This document shows, piece after piece, positions 15,791 through 22,822 of a stretch of 52,203 nucleotides of DNA. Position numbers and translations under genes: made by a program. Each line of letters starts with the position of its first letter. The first letter of the stretch is position 1. The notes beneath the pieces are model-generated. The model was not told where the DNA came from. It did no database searches and saw only the letters and a list, made by a program, of their open reading frames with translations. Origin of the DNA: Acidobacterium sp. (GTDB taxonomy: Bacteria > Acidobacteriota > Vicinamibacteria > Vicinamibacterales > UBA2999); the NCBI GenBank assembly GCA_002737365.1, contig NSIL01000017.1:1-52203 (forward strand), in the 5' to 3' direction.

Positions 15791-16273
15791 CTACTCGGCG
15801 GCCTTTCTCTTCAGCCGTTCCGCGCGACGCACCCGGGCCTGCCGGACGAGCTCTTCATCTTCAGGCGTCTCGACCAGCAGCGGTGGGACCTGCGCCGGCT
15901 TCCCGTTCTTATCGAGCGACACGAACGTCAGGTAGGCCTTGCTGGTCAGCTTCTGCTCGCCCGTCTCGATTGCTTCCGAGAACACCTCGACTTCGACTTC
16001 GAGCGACGTGTTGAACACGCACGTCACGCGCGATTTCAGGAGGATCAAGTCGCCGACCTTGATCGGATGGATGAAGTCGAGCGAATCGACTCCGGCGGTG
16101 AGTGCCAGCATGTTGGTGTGGCGGTGACAGGCAACCGCGCCGGTGATGTCGATCAGATGCATCACCGTGCCGCCGAGAATGAAGCCTAACGGATTGGAGT
16201 CGTTCGGAAGAACGACTTGAACTGTTTCCGCTGTCGAATCCTGCCAACGTTTGGGTTTGTGACTTGGGACCAC
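15791..16273 (-). CDS. Acyl-CoA thioesterase, hotdog fold
   Basis: The 160-residue protein matches the YciA/BACH-like hotdog thioesterases, which hydrolyse acyl-CoA to free acid and CoA in the cytoplasm. Features are NPLGFILGGTVMHLIDITGAVACHRH (long hotdog helix with the active-site Asp), TAGVDSLDFIHPIKVGDLI and SKAYLTFVSLDKNGKP, with a Lys/Arg-rich tail (RRAERLKRKAAE). The frame stays open to 16324, but that extension is encoded by the AAGCCCC heptamers. The GTG at 16273 lies 6 nt after a TACAAT and is preferred. It stands alone, convergent with the TPR/protease gene. Substrate chain length cannot be inferred. Confidence 0.88.
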   Translation of the reverse strand: MVPSHKPKRWQDSTAETVQVVLPNDSNPLGFILGGTVMHLIDITGAVACHRHTNMLALTAGVDSLDFIHPIKVGDLILLKSRVTCVFNTSLEVEVEVFSEAIETGEQKLTSKAYLTFVSLDKNGKPAQVPPLLVETPEDEELVRQARVRRAERLKRKAAE

Positions 16274-16279
16274 ATCTGA

Positions 16280-16285
16280 ATTGTA
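16280..16285 (-). promoter_or_regulatory. Candidate -10 (TACAAT) of the thioesterase gene, leaderless type
   Basis: On the minus strand TACAAT ends 6 nt before the GTG at 16273. There is no Shine-Dalgarno sequence. The heptamer array lies immediately upstream, in the -35 to spacer region. Confidence 0.5.
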
Positions 16286-16302
16286 GCCCCAAGCCCCAAG
16301 CC
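16285..16302. repeat. Heptamer tandem repeat (AGCCCCA) x2.5, inverse of the array at 15758
   Basis: Two full copies and one half copy of AGCCCCA, the reverse complement of the GGGGCTT unit (in shifted phase). It occupies the promoter spacer of the thioesterase gene and adjoins the 3' end of the large surface-protein gene. Confidence 0.75.
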
Positions 16303-16307
16303 TCTTT

Positions 16308-19300
16308 TTACCAATCGTAGCCAATCCACAGCGAGAACTTGACCTTGCGGAAGGCCTCGCTGCCGCCGGACTGCGCGTAGACCACGTCCTCCCAGTCCTT
16401 GTTCATCAGCGTCTTCCATGACCAGTCGAAGTGGAGCGGGAAGCCCAGGGCCATCGACGAGAGGCTGATGCCGTAGGACGCCTTGGCGTCGACGAAGCGC
16501 CGGCCGGTGACGAGCACCGGTGCGCCGTAAATCGGGTTGCCGCTGCGGTCGTAGTTGAGAATCGGCCGCTCGATAGTGGTGTCGTTGCTGAAGATGGTGA
16601 AGGGCGTGTCGCCGAAGTGCGCGCCGCCCAGGCCGGCAAACAGTGTGGCGCGAACTCCGCCGAGGACGCCAATCGGCGTCGCCATGGCTTCGATCAGCGG
16701 GAAGCGCAGTTCCGCGTTGGTGAAGAACGCCTTCTGGCCGACGAACTCCAGGTAGTCATAGCCACGCAACTCGGCGTTGCCGCCGAAGTAGGTGTAGTCG
16801 GGATTGTTGCCCCAGCTGTTGAAACCGCGGCCGCGCAAGGCGAGCAGGCCGGTCGAACCGATGCGCAAGTACTTCCGCAGGTCGGCATCGATGGTCTGCC
16901 GGGACAGTGTGTTGCCAATCTTCGGCGCGACCGAGTAGGCCACGCGCATGGTGCTGCCTGACAGCGGGCCAAACTCGCGGAAGATGGTGGTCTCCTGAAC
17001 GAACGCGGCCCCGATCGGCACCATGTTGCCGTTGTTGAACAGCGATGCGCCGTACTGTTGCTGCTGATATTGGTCGGCCACGGCGCCGACGTTGGGGTCT
17101 TCGTAGCGTTCCTGGTAGCGCGTGAAGCCGCCGAACACCTCGACGCGGCGGTAACGGTTGAATGGATAGATGCCGAACATGGTGCCGCCCTGCATGGTGC
17201 GGGTGGCGGTGGCCAGGTCGCGATCGATCAGGCCGTTGTAGGCCGGATCGTAGAAGATGCCGTCGAGCTGACCGTAGAAAAACTCGGTGGTGTTGTAGGC
17301 CTGCAGCGCCCACTGCAGCCGCTTCTCCATGTTGAGCCACGAGAACTGCATGGTGCGGTACTGCGATACCGACGAGATGAACATGTTGAACTGCTGGTCG
17401 CCGAGCACGTCGGTGAACACGACCTGCGTGCCGCCGAAGACGTCGCCGCCGCTCGTGACGCCCAGGGCCACAGGCGGCCGGCCCTCGAGGAACAGCTTCT
17501 CGAACTTGCCCTTCTTCTTCTTGTTGCCGGCTACCAGTTGGTGGCTGATGGGCGCCTGGAAGTCGACGATCGGGCCGGGTGAGCCGAAGTCGGAGCTGGC
17601 GACCTTGGTGAGTTCGTCCTTGCGATCCAGCACGTGCAGGCCGTACTCACCCTTGAAGTAGGTGACAAAGGCGAGCTTGGTGTTGGGGCCATCGCGCAGC
17701 ACCACCGGGGACAGGTTGCCCGACAGCGCGTCGGTGTACTGCTTCAGCTCGTTGGTCTTCAAGTCGAGCGTCCACAGGTTGTAGATCTGGCCGTTCTTGG
17801 CGACGTCCGGGTCGATGGGCTCGGCCGGGTTGACCGCAGTTGACGAGAACACCAGCGTATTGGCGTCGAGAAACTGTGGCCCTCCCTCGTCGTGGGTGCC
17901 GAAGGTGAGCTGTAGGCCGTTCTTTCCGTCGGCATCCATCCGGAAGATCTTCTCGTTACCGCTGACGCGCACCAGGTACACCAGCGACTTGCCATCGGGT
18001 GCCCAGGTCGGCGCGTAGTTCGAGAAGTTGTCCTTCGTCAGGTTGACGATCTCCTTGGTCTCGAGGTTGACCGTGAAGATCTCGGCCTGGCTGCCCTGCA
18101 TGCCCGAGAAGGCGACCAGCTTGCCATCGGGCGAGAAGTCGGGCGACTCGGGCGCATCGACCGTCTTCAACGCGACCCGCACTTCGATCTTGCGCGAGAC
18201 CACGTTCTGCACGATCAGGGAGCGGTCCTTCTCGGTGCGCACGAAGTAGGCAATGCGATCGCCGGACGGCGACCACGACATCCACGGCACCGAGTTCCAG
18301 CGCCCGCCAGGCGTCGCCAGGTACTCGAAGCCCATGCTCTGGTCGAAGCCGCTCGTCAGGTTGCGGACCACCGAGCCGTCCTTCGCTGAGATCAGCACGA
18401 TGTCGTACTCGCGGTCGCGGCCGTTGCCGGTCATGCCGGCAATCAGGTCACCCGAGGGCGACGGCTCGATCGACAGCACATTGGAGAACTGGCCCTTGCG
18501 CGGATCCGGCGCGAGGTCACGGCCATAGTCGGCCGGCCGCTCCTTGTCACGGAACGGCTTGAAGCGTTCTTTCAGGTAGCGGTCGAACTGCTGGTCCCAC
18601 TCGTCAGGCCCAATCTGGAACGCTTCCTGATACGCATCATCCGTACCGCCGATCACCGAGCGGCGCAGGGCGAACACGTAGGCGCGCACGCCTTCCTTGC
18701 CCCACTTGGATTCCATGAACTCGAAGGCGGCGTGACCCAGGTTGTAGATCAAGCGGGGGTTGCTGAAGCCGCCGTAGTCCTGCATTTCGCTCATCTTCGG
18801 CACGATGTCCGAGACCGCGGCATCGCGGACCGTCATGATGTCGAGCGGACGCCAGTAGCCGGTCATGTAGTCGGACATGCCTTCCATGGTCCACAGCGGC
18901 ATGTTGCGGCGGATGAGACCGGTCGGAATGATGTCGAACTGGAACTGGTGCGTGAGCTCGTGGACGATCAGTCGATAGAGCAGATCGGGCGGTTCGTCGA
19001 TCGGCATCACCATGCGATAGCGGCCGGGTTCGGCGAACGCGCCAACGCCTTCCTGCGCCGCGCCGGGAATCACGTTCTGCTGCCAGAACTCGCTGGCCGT
19101 CGAGAACAGAATGAGTGGCAGCTTCATCGACAGGTCGTGCTTCAGTTCCGAGCTGACATGCTGGTAGGCGCTTTCGGCGTAGCCGGCAATACGCTCAAGG
19201 TGGGGTTCGATTTCCGGGTAGTAGTAGATTTCAAAATGCTCGGTCTGGTAGGTGTGCCACTCGAAAGTGTCATAGCGGATCTGGTTCTTCCCAAAATACG

Positions 19301-19418
19301 GGATGTAGCCGGTCTGCGCCTCCGCCACGGCGGGCGCCACCATGGCGACTGCCAACATCGAACATAAGGCCAGTGACCTGAAGGCTGGCGTCAAGGCGTT
19401 CCGCTGCGGGGTGCGCAT
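16308..19418 (-). CDS. Large outer-membrane protein: peptidase-MA domain, TolB-like propeller, Omp85-like barrel
   Basis: The 1036-residue protein has a signal peptide (about 1-35, ending AEAQ). An N-terminal peptidase MA-like domain contains the gluzincin motif HELTH (in YRLIVHELTHQFQ) and a downstream Glu (WTMEGMSDYMTGY). The middle holds TolB/PD40 WD-like repeats (about 310-620: SPSGDLIAGM, WSPSGDRIAYFV, FSPDGKLVAFSG, WAPDGKSLVYLV). The C-terminal third resembles a bacterial surface-antigen barrel with GGNAELRGYDYLEF, ending in KFSLWIGYDW. This domain set is characteristic of Acidobacteriota. It may be a surface or periplasm-facing protease. The ATG at 19418 follows a GGAGAG ribosome site; the longer frame to 19523 reads through a dispersed repeat. 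Confidence 0.88.
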   Translation of the reverse strand: MRTPQRNALTPAFRSLALCSMLAVAMVAPAVAEAQTGYIPYFGKNQIRYDTFEWHTYQTEHFEIYYYPEIEPHLERIAGYAESAYQHVSSELKHDLSMKLPLILFSTASEFWQQNVIPGAAQEGVGAFAEPGRYRMVMPIDEPPDLLYRLIVHELTHQFQFDIIPTGLIRRNMPLWTMEGMSDYMTGYWRPLDIMTVRDAAVSDIVPKMSEMQDYGGFSNPRLIYNLGHAAFEFMESKWGKEGVRAYVFALRRSVIGGTDDAYQEAFQIGPDEWDQQFDRYLKERFKPFRDKERPADYGRDLAPDPRKGQFSNVLSIEPSPSGDLIAGMTGNGRDREYDIVLISAKDGSVVRNLTSGFDQSMGFEYLATPGGRWNSVPWMSWSPSGDRIAYFVRTEKDRSLIVQNVVSRKIEVRVALKTVDAPESPDFSPDGKLVAFSGMQGSQAEIFTVNLETKEIVNLTKDNFSNYAPTWAPDGKSLVYLVRVSGNEKIFRMDADGKNGLQLTFGTHDEGGPQFLDANTLVFSSTAVNPAEPIDPDVAKNGQIYNLWTLDLKTNELKQYTDALSGNLSPVVLRDGPNTKLAFVTYFKGEYGLHVLDRKDELTKVASSDFGSPGPIVDFQAPISHQLVAGNKKKKGKFEKLFLEGRPPVALGVTSGGDVFGGTQVVFTDVLGDQQFNMFISSVSQYRTMQFSWLNMEKRLQWALQAYNTTEFFYGQLDGIFYDPAYNGLIDRDLATATRTMQGGTMFGIYPFNRYRRVEVFGGFTRYQERYEDPNVGAVADQYQQQQYGASLFNNGNMVPIGAAFVQETTIFREFGPLSGSTMRVAYSVAPKIGNTLSRQTIDADLRKYLRIGSTGLLALRGRGFNSWGNNPDYTYFGGNAELRGYDYLEFVGQKAFFTNAELRFPLIEAMATPIGVLGGVRATLFAGLGGAHFGDTPFTIFSNDTTIERPILNYDRSGNPIYGAPVLVTGRRFVDAKASYGISLSSMALGFPLHFDWSWKTLMNKDWEDVVYAQSGGSEAFRKVKFSLWIGYDW

Positions 19419-19470
19419 AATCTCTCCACTCTGCATCTTACCGATCCTCCGGCAACAGCCGCAATCAACG

Positions 19471-19502
19471 GCTTGCCGCGCCGTAGCCTTGGCGAAGGCG
19501 GG
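19471..19502. repeat. Dispersed repeat encoding the 'FAKATAR' peptide in one frame
   Basis: The segment GCTTGCCGCGCCGTAGCCTT...GGCGAAGGCGGG reads on the minus strand as AFAKATARQA. The same peptide pattern appears in many spurious hypothetical proteins from acidobacterial and related genomes because it comes from a short dispersed repeat. Here it lies in the spacer between the large surface-protein gene and the sigma factor, and it falsely extends the former's frame. Confidence 0.5.
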
Positions 19503-19614
19503 GTTTGGCGGTCCGAAGAGCAAGATTCGAGCCGTCGCCCTTCGTCCTATGCTTGGGACGCGACGCCACCGGGAATATTCGGGCTCACCCGGGGTTAATA
19601 GATTAGAGTCAGCT

Positions 19615-19620
19615 TAGAAT
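19615..19620 (+). promoter_or_regulatory. Candidate -10 (TAGAAT) of the sigma/anti-sigma/TlpA operon
   Basis: TAGAAT ends 4 nt before the ATG at 19625, again without room for a ribosome site. A second hexamer, TAGAGT (19604-19609), lies 15 nt upstream of the start and is an alternative. Confidence 0.45.
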
Positions 19621-19624
19621 CCCC

Positions 19625-20218
19625 ATGTTTTCTGGGCGACGAACCGCAAGTGGACCTGCTGCCAACGAGGATGAGTTCTCGGCGGCGACGCTTGAATTCT
19701 TAGATGCGCTCTACGGGGCCGCGTTGCGACTGACGCGTAACGCCGACCGGGCCCAGGACCTGGTGCAAGACACTTACCTGAAGGCCATCCGGGCCCGCGG
19801 TCGTTTTGCGACGGGCACTAACCTGAAGGCGTGGCTGTATACCATCCTCCATAACACCTGGAGGAACTGCCTGCGCGATAGCGCGCGATCGCGGGTGTCG
19901 TTCGACTCGGCGGTGGTGGAAGAAGCGGCGGAGGGGGCTCGCCTGGCGCCCTCGGGGCAGGTAGACAGCCCGGAGACCCAGCTGATGCAGGCCACACTCG
20001 ATGCCGACCTCCAGCAGGCGCTCGATACGCTGCCGGAGTCGTTTCGTGAAGTGGTCTGGCTGCGGGACGTCGACGAATTGTCGTATCAAGAGATCGCCGC
20101 AGTGCTCGAGGTGCCGATCGGAACGGTGATGTCGCGCCTGTCACGCGGCCGCAAACAACTGTTTGTGCTGTTGACGGCGCAACGAGAACGCCCGCGCGGG
20201 CGTCTAAATGGTGAGTAA
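19625..20218 (+). CDS. ECF-family RNA polymerase sigma factor
   Basis: The 197-residue protein has sigma region 2 (about 20-90: ALYGAALRLTRNADRAQDLV, QDTYLKAIR, FATGTNLKAWLYTILHNTWRN) and region 4 (about 125-180: QQALDTLPESFREVVWLRDV, DELSYQEIAAVLEVPIGTVM, SRLSRGRKQL). There is no region 1.1 or 3, as expected for extracytoplasmic-function sigma factors. The anti-sigma gene starts 3 nt after the stop and a TlpA-like gene follows, so the system may respond to an envelope or thiol-redox signal. Its target promoters are not identifiable from this window; autoregulation is usual for the class. Confidence 0.92.
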   Translation: MFSGRRTASGPAANEDEFSAATLEFLDALYGAALRLTRNADRAQDLVQDTYLKAIRARGRFATGTNLKAWLYTILHNTWRNCLRDSARSRVSFDSAVVEEAAEGARLAPSGQVDSPETQLMQATLDADLQQALDTLPESFREVVWLRDVDELSYQEIAAVLEVPIGTVMSRLSRGRKQLFVLLTAQRERPRGRLNGE

Positions 20219-20221
20219 CGT

Positions 20222-20977
20222 ATGAATTGTAATGATCTCGCGGACAGGCTGACGACGGTCGTCGATGGCGGAGCCACTGAGGAAGATGAGGCCGCCGTCG
20301 CCCAGCACGTCGCCACCTGCGACGACTGCCGGCAGACGCTGCATGCCCAGACTACCGCGCGCACCGTGCTGCGGGCCAGGTCCGCCCAGTTGGCGGTGAC
20401 GGCGCCGCCGGGCCTGCGCACGCGCCTTGTCGCGTCGGCTCGCGCTGAACGTCCCGAGCCGAAGGGTGTGCTCAGTTGGCGCTGGAGCCTGTCAGCCTTC
20501 GCCGCCGCTGCGATGTTGGTGCTCACTCTCGGCGCCGTCCTGCTGCCGGTGGTGACTGAACGTTCGACGGTGGTGCTAGCGGCGCAGCTCGCCCTGGATC
20601 ACCTGAAGTGCTTCGTGATCGACGGCGACGTGTCCGGTTCGCCGATCAGCAAGGCCGAGGCTGAAGCCATCGTTCAGCGCGACCACGGCTGGAGCGCCAA
20701 TGTTCCCGCCTCGACTGACGGCCTGGAGCTGATGGCCGTGCGCTATTGCCTCTACGGCGACGGCCTCGCCGCGCACGTCCTGTATCGTGCTGACGGGCAG
20801 CCCGTTTCTCTGTTCATCATCCCCGGCCTGACCCGGCCAGCTACGGAATTGAGCGTGCTGGGACACGATGAAGTCGTGTGGAGCCACGGCGGTCGCACCT
20901 ACATGCTGGTCTCGGCGGCCGGGACCAAGGCCGGGCTGGCGCGCGTGGCGTGGTATCTGCAGAATGAGGCAAGATAG
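20222..20977 (+). CDS. Anti-sigma factor with zinc-finger N-terminus and one transmembrane helix
   Basis: The 251-residue protein has an N-terminal ZAS-type motif with H and CxxC (AQHVATCDDCRQTL; about 28-41, plus the Cys near the start), which binds the sigma factor and often zinc. A transmembrane helix (about 88-112, FAAAAMLVLTLGAVLLPVV) leads to a periplasmic domain with two Cys (DHLKCFVID, VRYCLYGDGL). Those Cys and the adjacent TlpA-like gene hint at redox control of sigma release. It starts 3 nt after the sigma gene and ends 5 nt before the thioredoxin-like gene. It is the cognate partner of the ECF sigma by position. Confidence 0.87.
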   Translation: MNCNDLADRLTTVVDGGATEEDEAAVAQHVATCDDCRQTLHAQTTARTVLRARSAQLAVTAPPGLRTRLVASARAERPEPKGVLSWRWSLSAFAAAAMLVLTLGAVLLPVVTERSTVVLAAQLALDHLKCFVIDGDVSGSPISKAEAEAIVQRDHGWSANVPASTDGLELMAVRYCLYGDGLAAHVLYRADGQPVSLFIIPGLTRPATELSVLGHDEVVWSHGGRTYMLVSAAGTKAGLARVAWYLQNEAR

Positions 20978-20982
20978 GCCTC

Positions 20983-21660
20983 ATGGAACTGCCCGAGGGC
21001 GCTCCCGAGGCTGCCATCACGACGACGCCCGACACCCCGGCTAGCGGTGGGGCGACGATGCGGCTGGTCGCTATTGGCGCCACCGCGGTGGCGCTGCTCG
21101 GCATCAGCATCCCGTTTGTGTGGCAGACACCGGCCCAGACCGAATCGGCGACGGCGCTGGTGGCCAACGTGTCGCCGGCCGCATCGCACGACACCGCCGC
21201 TGCGTCAGCTGGCCCGAGCGCTGAAACCGCGGCATGTATGGCCAACCCCAAGCCTGCGAACTTCGACTTCGCGCTGAAGAATCTGGAAGGCAAGACCGTG
21301 CCGTTGTCGTCGTACAAGGGCAAGATCGTGCTGCTGAACTTCTGGGCCACGTGGTGCGGGCCGTGCAAGGCGGAGATCCCGATCTTCGTCGAGCTCCAGG
21401 AAAAGTACCAAAAGGATCTGGTGATTGTCGGTTTCTCAGTGGACGACACGGCTGACAAGGCCAAGGCCTTTGCCGACGAATATCAGATCAACTATCCCAT
21501 TCTGCTCGGTGAAGGCCGCGAGGACGTGCAGGACGCGTACGGCCCGATCTGGGGCATTCCGGCGTCGTTTCTGATCAGCAAGGACGGCAAGGTGTGCCGC
21601 AAGCATTTGGGCATTGCGCCGAAGGCCGTGTTCGAAAAAGAAATCGTTGCGTTGATGTAG
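20983..21660 (+). CDS. TlpA/ResA-like membrane-anchored thiol-disulfide oxidoreductase
   Basis: The 225-residue protein has an N-terminal membrane anchor (about 22-45, LVAIGATAVALLGISIPFVW), a short spacer with one extra Cys (ETAACMANP), and a thioredoxin fold. The active site WATWCGPCKAEIP (C125, C128) and the cis-Pro loop WGIPASFLISKDGKV are both present. TlpA/ResA proteins reduce periplasmic disulfides, for instance in cytochrome c haem-binding sites or copper-site assembly. Another Cys (GKVCRKH) is unusual. It is the third gene of the sigma/anti-sigma operon, so it may reset the redox state of the anti-sigma periplasmic cysteines. That role is inferred. Confidence 0.9.
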   Translation: MELPEGAPEAAITTTPDTPASGGATMRLVAIGATAVALLGISIPFVWQTPAQTESATALVANVSPAASHDTAAASAGPSAETAACMANPKPANFDFALKNLEGKTVPLSSYKGKIVLLNFWATWCGPCKAEIPIFVELQEKYQKDLVIVGFSVDDTADKAKAFADEYQINYPILLGEGREDVQDAYGPIWGIPASFLISKDGKVCRKHLGIAPKAVFEKEIVALM

Positions 21661-21675
21661 GCCGCCAGGGCGTGG

Positions 21676-21697
21676 GGACAAAACTTTAGGTTTGTCC
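21676..21697. repeat. Palindrome with CTTTAG core after the tlpA-like gene
   Basis: GGACAAAACT and AGGTTTGTCC flank TT, an inverted repeat of 10 bp with one mismatch, centred on CTTTAG. It lies 16 bp past the stop and upstream of the next promoter, consistent with a terminator. Its centre matches those at 10933 and 22797. Confidence 0.55.
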
Positions 21698-21722
21698 GCG
21701 TCAGTAGTATGATCCGAACATC

Positions 21723-21947
21723 ATGCTGAAAGGTTTCGCGCACGCTCGTCTCGCCTGCGGGTGCCATCTCGGGTTTCGCGAGGGATCGGCCGGCAGCCCG
21801 GTTCTCGTCATGCTCGAAACCAAATCCGTTGGTTGTGTGAACCCGCGGCACGTCTCCGGCCTGCCGTTGTACGACTACCGTGAAGCGCTGCGTCCGTCGA
21901 CGCGCCTCGGCCCTCCGGGCGAAGAAGAGTTCGAAGAAGAGAACTAG
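21723..21947 (+). CDS. Small Cys-containing protein translationally coupled to a desaturase
   Basis: The 74-residue product has an N-terminal CGCHLGFREGSAGSPV block, a central VGCVNPRHVSGLPLYDYREAL block and an acidic tail (GEEEFEEEN). No domain is recognised with certainty. The three Cys and two His could bind metal, or the protein may be a small basic-acidic accessory. Compact, patterned blocks (GFREG, PLYDYREALRPSTR) argue for a real conserved protein. Its TAG overlaps the GTG of the desaturase (TAGTG), which implies translational coupling. TATGAT at 21708-21713 ends 9 nt before the ATG and could be a -10 for both genes. The function is unknown. Confidence 0.6.
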   Translation: MLKGFAHARLACGCHLGFREGSAGSPVLVMLETKSVGCVNPRHVSGLPLYDYREALRPSTRLGPPGEEEFEEEN

Positions 21948-22810
21948 TGGGTTCTGTGTTTGCGATTGCGGTGTTCTGGCTGGTCCAGGTCTCCGCGCTT
22001 CTGGTGTTCCTGGTCCCGTTCACATGGCCCCTGTTCGGGCTGTGGGCCGCCTCGCACTTTCTTCGCGCCCTCGGCCTCACCATCATCTTTCATCGCTACC
22101 TGGCGCATCGCGCGTTTCAGTTGTCGCGCGGCGCGCGCTTCTTCTGGGCCGTGCTCGGCACGGCGGCCATGCAGAAGGGGCCCCTGTGGTGGGCGGGCAA
22201 CCACATCGATCACCACAAGTACGCCGATCGCGAAGGCGATCCCCACAGTCCGGCCTTGAGCGGGTTTTACTACGCGCACATCGGCTGGTTCCTGAACGAC
22301 GCCAAATGGGACGCGCTGCCCGACGCGAACCCGGTGAGGCGCGAGTTTGGCGCCGTGCCCGAGCTGCGATTCCTAGACCGCTACTTCTGGTTGCCGCCGC
22401 TCGTGCTGGCCGTCGGCCTGTATGCCTACGGCGGCCTCGCCTGGCTGGCCTGGGGGTTCTGCCTGCCCACGGTGACGCTGGCTCACGCCACCTTCGCCAT
22501 CAACACGGTGAACCACTTGTGGGGGACGCGCCGCTTCGCGACGATAGACGACTCTCGTAACAACGCGTTCACGGCGCTGTTTGCCGTCGGCGAGGGCTGG
22601 CACAACAACCATCATCGCTACCAGCGCGCAGCGCGTAACGGCTTCTATTGGTGGGAGTACGACCCGACCTACTGGGTCGTCCGCACGATGGCCGTGGTCG
22701 GTCTCGCCTGGGACTTGCAGCCGGTCCCCGAGCGGGTCTACAAGGAAGCCGAGCACGCGGCGATCACTGAAGCCATGGCCCTCCGCTCGTCCGGCGAGCG
22801 ACGGCTTTAG
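21947..22810 (+). CDS. Acyl-CoA/acyl-lipid fatty acid desaturase (delta-9 type)
   Basis: The 287-residue integral membrane di-iron enzyme introduces a cis double bond in fatty acyl chains using O2 and a ferredoxin or cytochrome donor. All three histidine boxes are present: HRYLAH (49-54), HIDHH (86-90) and HNNHH (219-223), with hydrophobic pairs at about 1-45 and 130-175. The ARNGFYWWEYDPTYWVVR stretch is typical of stearoyl-CoA-type desaturases. It starts with GTG overlapping the stop of the 74-aa ORF. The C-terminal codons and stop are in a palindrome (22797-22818). Together with the CFA-synthase-like operon it suggests active membrane-lipid modification. Confidence 0.93.
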   Translation: MGSVFAIAVFWLVQVSALLVFLVPFTWPLFGLWAASHFLRALGLTIIFHRYLAHRAFQLSRGARFFWAVLGTAAMQKGPLWWAGNHIDHHKYADREGDPHSPALSGFYYAHIGWFLNDAKWDALPDANPVRREFGAVPELRFLDRYFWLPPLVLAVGLYAYGGLAWLAWGFCLPTVTLAHATFAINTVNHLWGTRRFATIDDSRNNAFTALFAVGEGWHNNHHRYQRAARNGFYWWEYDPTYWVVRTMAVVGLAWDLQPVPERVYKEAEHAAITEAMALRSSGERRL

Positions 22811-22818
22811 CCGTCGCT
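22797..22818. repeat. Palindrome with CTTTAG core supplying the desaturase stop codon
   Basis: AGCGACGGCT and AGCCGTCGCT flank TT in a perfect 10-bp inverted repeat. The TAG of the desaturase gene is part of the core. It lies between convergent genes and probably works as a bidirectional terminator. It differs from the 10933 palindrome in only one base pair of the stem plus one central T. Confidence 0.65.
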
Positions 22819-22822
22819 GCAC

